Below are positions 59,016 to 64,000 of a DNA stretch of 64,000 bases, in pieces; positions within the stretch are counted from its first letter, which is position 1, and every line of letters begins with the position of its first letter. The stretch is from NCBI GenBank assembly GCA_022605955.1, contig JAKCOZ010000007.1, positions 33,644,991 to 33,708,990 on the forward strand, read 5' to 3'. Below the pieces are notes generated by a model. The model saw nothing but the letters and a program-made list of their open reading frames with translations. It had not been told where the DNA came from and did not search any database. The position numbers and the translations under genes were made by a program. This DNA is from Rallus limicola (Eukaryota; Chordata; Aves; Gruiformes; Rallidae).

Positions 59016-60509
59016 CTTCTCACTGGTGAAAGAGGCTGGAGAAGAGGGTAGTAACATGGTGTTAGCACCTGCAGGCTGGGTTAGGGCTTGGTGTAAGGAA
59101 GCAGTCAAACTTGTGTCTGTCTATCTGGAGGGTATTTGCACTAATAAAACTGCTGAGTCTGGAAAGCTGAGCATTTTCCCGTGTGATTGCTGCTGTTTCA
59201 TTTTCTGGTCATGGTGGGAACAGCCTTTCTGGTTCTTAATGGAATTAGTAAAACATCCAAACATTTCATAACTTTAATGGCTGTAGAAGTGGGAGAAACT
59301 CCAGCTGGTAGAGATGGCTCTTGGTTTTCCAAGCCAGTTTGCCCTTTATTTTAGCAACGTACTCTCTTCTCTCTTTTTAGCAGGAAAGTAGAGATGCAAT
59401 GTTATCATCCTAAGAAGCATCCAAAAAATGAGTAGAGATAAGGCAAATTGCAACTTCTCATTCTCCAGGACAGGACTTTGCTTAATGTTGACCTGTGCCG
59501 AATCTTCCCTTGGTGCTTTTCTGCAGACAGTAAAGACACCAAGTCCCTCTGCTGGACTGAGGCTTCTTCCTGCCTCCTTATCTCCATCTGGTGCCCCTTC
59601 TCTTGTTCTTACTTGTTCTTACTGGATGCTCTCCAGTTTTTTATGGAGGGGAATATTCCCTTCTACACATGCTCCCCTTTGAGGAACATACTCCATTTAA
59701 AAATTATTTCTGCACATGGAAAGTCTACTTTCCTACAGAATGAGCACCCACATCAACATGTACCTGATTTTTTATCTCCCAGCTTTGTGCATGCATTAAA
59801 TACGTTCATTAAAACCAGATATCCACTGTGTCTGTGTCTGAGCACATAGATTGGATGAGTGTTGTTCTATTTAAGATCATGAAAAATTATTTTTCCTTTA
59901 AATATATTTCCTGTGTACTTTTTTTTGCAGCCAATAAATATGTAGCTAGTGAATCTGTGGGCTAGTGAAAGATGGGAAGTTGCAGTGACTCGACATTGAG
60001 CAGGAATTTAGGAATGCTGTGCTTGATACTAGCTCCCACACTGAGTCATCTGCATCCTCTTCGGTAAATTACATGGAGGACTTGAAGAAGGTGCTCCAAA
60101 TCACCTGTAAGTTCAGTATGTGCCCCAACACATCGCCTTCCCCTCCACATGGCTTCTTCACTCTCAGTCTGCAAGCAGCTTGTATGACAAGGTGTATATT
60201 TTGGGCTTGCAAAATCCCATGTGGGATACTCTGATGCTGCCTGAGGCAATGCTTGCAGGCACCAGTGTGGGAAGCAGGCAAGTTGGGGCTTAAGGGCAGC
60301 TTGCAGCCACCCTTTGCAGACCAGCATGAACATAGCCATTAAGATTTGTAAATTGTCTTTCAAAAGCACCGTGGCACTTTTTTCCTAAGTGTTTACCTGT
60401 CCTTGGTGTATCTAGCTCTGCAAATAGCTTCACAGAACAGTTTTGGAAGGAGATAGGACTGGTGTATGGTATAACAGAGTATAACGATGGGTAGCAGAAT
60501 TGGACTCTA
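59016..60509. other. unique non-coding sequence
   Basis: I recognise no gene or repeat. The open frames of 107-133 codons have no domain and overlap across strands. Confidence 0.5.
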
Positions 60510-60575
60510 ATATTTGCAAAGTGCCTTGGGAGCCTGTGATGAAAGGCAAGATGCAAGTGCAAAGTATTATTATTC
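60510..60575 (+). mobile_element. ancient L3/CR1-like LINE 3' tail
   Basis: The sequence reads TATTTGCAAAGTGCCTTGGG, then GATGAAAGGCAAGATGCAAG, then TGCAAAGTATTATTATT. This is the 3' terminus typical of L3-type LINEs (GCAAAGCGCTTTGGGATCC ... GATGAAAGGCGCTATATAA ... TATTATTATT). Only the tail is clear, and the upstream body could not be followed. Confidence 0.65.
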
Positions 60576-62544
60576 TAATGACGCTTGACTCTCACTGAGC
60601 TGTGCCTTGTGGAAGTGTGTGAACTTTGGAGCACGCCCTGATGAATGTGAACCATGACAGCTCTCAGGAGATGCAGAGGATGCTGGCAACAGCTTAATCA
60701 ATTATGACAGCAATGGTAAGATCTGTCCAGATTAGAGCACTTCAAAAACTACAAAGCCTCAGGCTTCCCTGTCTAGCTTTTACGAGAGTGGGACAATGAA
60801 GGAAATGGATTGATTGGGGTCCTTTGAAATGTAGTAATGCTAGCATCTGCTGGCTTAAATGCAAGACCAGGCAGATAGTGTTTTATTGTCTGAAGACGCG
60901 AGATGGTACAGGAGACAGTGCTGTGAGTTTTACTGTGATGCCTGGCTGCAAATGGGCTAGATATGATGTTTCCCTGGGAGAAGGGTGGGTTCTCTCAAAT
61001 GCGTTACTGTAAAACAAGACAGGAATGAAGGAAAACAAAAGGAAAACATCACACAGAGAAGATGTAGGGGAATGGGTAACTTTTCAGAAACATCAGATCA
61101 AAGGAGGACATTTTCTGTTAGGAATCAAATTATCCTCTTCCTTTCCAAGTCAAATGGACCCATTTGAGGAAGAGACAGGCAAGATAAAGCCTCTTAGCCA
61201 GAGTGATTTTATCTCTCTCCCAAGTGTTTGTGCACATGTGAAGCTCAAATAAATGCAGCAGCAGAACACAAAATGTTACACGATGATTTATGTACGCATG
61301 CATATATTTTCACCAGAGGAACCTAAAACAGGTGAGGGTTGAAATCACCAGATCAGCAAACAGGAATAAACGCTATACCATTGTAACACTATTTCCTAAA
61401 TATTGTCCTCAGAAGCAAGTCACAGACTAGTTACCCAGCCGAGTGGGGTGTTCAGATATGTGAGTATTTTGAGGTATGTAAAGCTGACCAGCTGACCTGG
61501 AAGCAACTGGTCCTTTTAAAGGGCTTCACGGGTACCGGCTCAAAAAGTCACCCCGACATTTTATGGAGTTTCTCATTTCACAGCAGCAGGAGTGGCTGCG
61601 TGAAGGATGTGTCCTATTCTGCCGCACAAGGATGAGCCAAACCACCCGGGCTCGCCTGCCCTCAGATCCTGGGACAACACAGCTTTCTGTAACTGCTCCT
61701 GATAGCCACCATCCCGCCCTGCTGCTACTGCATGGCCTGGTTCATAGCAATAGGAAGTGCAAATCAAGCGTGCAGGAATGATCCTGAGCTGCGTGGGATG
61801 TTGCAACGATTTGCCCGGTGGCTCCACTGAGACACTTATGTCCTCAGTGATGCATCAATGGCAGCTTCTTTGCACTGCAGTGATTCACTTACTGCTGGTG
61901 TCACCTGTGGCGTTGCTCTGCCACTACCTGACGTAGCACAGACGGAGACAGGAGTCGAGTGTGCGTGTCTCATACCAGGCGTGTGAAGCCTGGCAGTTAT
62001 ACGGAGCTGGGTGACAAGAGTGAGAGCTGGAAACAAACCTGTGCAATGAAGGGAGTGGACAGGGCTGGGCTTGTTCAGGAAGCAACGTACCTTGAGTCTT
62101 GAGGGAAGGGAAGCTTTGCCAAAACACCTCTGCCTGCGCACTCTGTTCCAGTGTAATGTCTCGTCTGAACAGAGAGGATCTCTGCAGACCTGTGGCTTTG
62201 ACTGCCTGGCATACATTGCAGGAGAGATCACGCCGCAGAGAGATGTTAATTGCCTGCTACTGCACTGCTCTGGGGTGGTTTAAGCACGGGATTAGCAGTG
62301 CAGTCCTGGCTTCCAATGCTGCTTTGAAGGTTTGATGGCCAGTTTACAGCTCTTCTTCCCTGTGTTAAGTAGTTCTCTGGGGAACAGCACTTTGGGTTTG
62401 AATGTCCTTGTGGAACCTCGGCGACATTATGATGTTTCTGTTTCCTTGGGAAAATGGGGATCAAAACCATTCAGTCACTTCAGCAAAGCATGTTGAATTC
62501 AGCTTATGAGTGATGCCCCTCATGACGAGAAGGATGTTGAGGTG
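60576..62544. other. unique non-coding sequence, CpG-enriched in part
   Basis: I recognise no gene. From about 61510 to 62290 I count roughly 25 CpG sites, about 3 per 100 bp, clearly more than in neighbouring AT-rich stretches. Overlapping open frames of up to 131 codons in this stretch have no domain. Confidence 0.5.
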
Positions 62545-62992
62545 CTGAAGTGTTCCCAGAGATGGGCAAGGAAGCTGGTAAAGGGCATGGAGCAGTTCTT
62601 ATGAGTGGATGAGGGAACTGGGCTTGTTTGGTCTGGGGAAGAGAAGGTTGTCACCTATTACTACCCAAAAGAGGCTGTAGCCAGTTGGAAGTTAGTCTCT
62701 TCTCCCAAGCAATAAGTTATAGGACAAGAGGAAATGACCTCAGGTTGTGCCAGGGGAGGTTTAGATTCGATATTAGGAAAAATTTCTTCACCAAAAGGTT
62801 TGTTAATCTTTGGAACAGGCTGCCCAGAGAGGTGGTAGAGTCACCATTCCTGAACATGTTTAAAAGACAAGTAGATATGACACTTTGGGTCATGGTTTAG
62901 TAGACCTGATGGTGTTGGGTTGACAGTTGGACATGATGATCTTAGAGGTCTTTTCTGACCTTAAATATTGTCTGGTTCTGTGATTCTGTGTT
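62545..62992 (+). mobile_element. CR1 LINE, 5'-truncated 3' end
   Basis: About 450 bp on the plus strand. The coding end is readable as FDIRKNFFTKRFVNLWNRLP then REVVESPFLNMFKRQVD. The 3' UTR contains GACATGATGATCTTAGAGG, and the tail reads GGTTCTGTGATTCTGTG. It belongs to the same subfamily as the copies at 43.3 and 53.0 kb but is more diverged, with deletions near its start. Confidence 0.93.
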
Positions 62993-64000
62993 TCTATATT
63001 CTGGGAATGGGGAGCGTCATGCATTTCTGAGGGCTCGTATCTCACTGCTCACTCCATGAAACATAAGCCACAGGAGGTGAATGCAACATCAAATGTGGTT
63101 TCTTTGCCTCTCTCCTCTAAGGCATTTCTGATATGAACATGGTACCTGGAATGGTGCTGATTTTTTATAGGTGATCAGAGTACACCATTACCTTGATCCA
63201 TGTAAAATAAAGGCACATAAGTCAGTGTTAGGCAGATGGCTGACTGTGAGTGCCTGGCTTTGATGTTGCAACTCCTTCTCCCTCTTTATTGCATAGAGAA
63301 GCACAGTCTGGCAGCCCTAAATACTAGGCAATGAATCACTTACTTAATGACTGTAATAGGCAGCCAGAACACAGTCCACAGCCTTTTGGGGTCTATTCAA
63401 CATCTACTTGCCTGTCTGTAAGCACACATTTAGAAATAATAATTGACCCCTGATTCATAGGGTCAGTAATTTTACGTACCTACATTTTTATGATGAAAAG
63501 GGAAAAATGTTTTCTTCATGGGGTTTAATTTACAAAGAGGAGAGTTGGACTGGTATTATGGGAATAAAAAAGGTGTGATTTAAAAAAGTGAATAACCCTG
63601 AAAGGGTTTTTCCCTTTCCTTTTTCTTTGTCTTGGGTTATTTTTTGCCTTCTCCATCCTCCCCATGTCCCCCCCCAACCTTGCTGTTTTACAGCTCAGCA
63701 GCCACTTTAAGAAAGTGCATTTGTTGCTAGTGTGAGAGAGGTTTTCATTGTTTACCCAAAGACCAGTTGCCACCTGGTTGATTAGTGTAGAAAAAAACTG
63801 TTTTTTCATTTCCACCATGAGTAGAGACCTGTCCTGAGATTTGAAACATCTTTTGTAAACTTTGCTCAGTTATTAATGAAGTGGCAGAGACCACTATTGT
63901 ATGTGGTTTATCACCATTCAAGATGACTGGAGGTTATGTCCATGGACATGTCTCCAAAGATAAGCCCAACTTTCATTGCCATCTAGTAAATCATAACATC
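62993..64000. other. unique non-coding sequence to window end
   Basis: I recognise no gene or repeat. The longest open frame (97 codons, minus, 63525-63818) has no domain. A C-run (63668-63675) and short T-runs occur. Confidence 0.5.

Noticed and set aside
58786..59271. 161-codon plus-strand open frame
   Set aside because: It runs through a reverse-oriented MIR-like SINE and shows no domain.
1..64000. A novel multi-gene system, such as a defence or biosynthetic cluster
   Set aside because: The window is vertebrate-type non-coding DNA with retroposons. No adjacent intact genes exist to form such a system.

Overview
This window reads as non-coding nuclear DNA from a bird. The main reason is the repeat content. 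There are many 5'-truncated CR1 LINE copies ending in the typical octamer tail (ATTCTGTG or ATTCTATG repeats), and one solo LTR of a type I recall as common in avian endogenous retroviruses. There are also very old amniote relics: MIR-like SINEs, an L3-like LINE tail, palindromic MITE-like elements and decayed CR1/L2-type reverse transcriptases. I see no L1, Alu or other mammal-specific repeats, and no bacterial gene organisation. The species and locus are not identifiable from sequence alone.

I found no exon of a recognisable host protein, no tRNA, rRNA or known ncRNA, and no CRISPR array. The open frames are short (201 codons at most), overlap one another, and either show no recognisable domain or lie in or antisense to CR1. 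The window is therefore most likely intergenic, or part of one or more long introns.

Layout: 1-11.6 kb is unique sequence with two CR1 copies (1.7 kb, + strand; 4.8 kb, - strand, which keeps about 270 codons of ORF2 with one stop), a 39-bp minisatellite at 6.2 kb and a GAAA tract at 9.45 kb. 11.6-15.2 kb holds a decayed LINE reverse transcriptase (-) split by a 26-T run, a young CR1 (+) and an old CR1 3' end (+). 15-25 kb is mostly unique, with an old LINE at 22.3 kb (-) and a CR1 at 24.5 kb (-). 25-43 kb is mostly unique. It has a palindromic relic (25.9 kb), a zone of low stop density (29-29.9 kb), a LINE RT relic covering much of the domain (32.1-32.8 kb), a four-tract G-quadruplex motif (33.0 kb), several short tandem duplications and two roughly 60-bp CR1 tails. 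43-55 kb holds an inverted pair of CR1 3' ends forming a long hairpin (43.2 kb), three further CR1s and the solo LTR (51.4-51.9 kb). 55-64 kb holds two palindromic relics, two MIR-like SINEs in opposite orientation, an L3-like tail, modestly CpG-enriched stretches and a last CR1.

There is no operon or pathway to describe. The window is best read as layered retroposon insertions of several ages in otherwise single-copy DNA, some of which is AT-rich and may be conserved non-coding sequence (inference only). I did not find evidence for a new multi-gene system. The most distinctive observations are the CR1 inverted-tail hairpin, the two independent RT relics, the two CR1 tails truncated at the same consensus position, and the cluster of ancient palindromes and SINEs at 55-60.6 kb.
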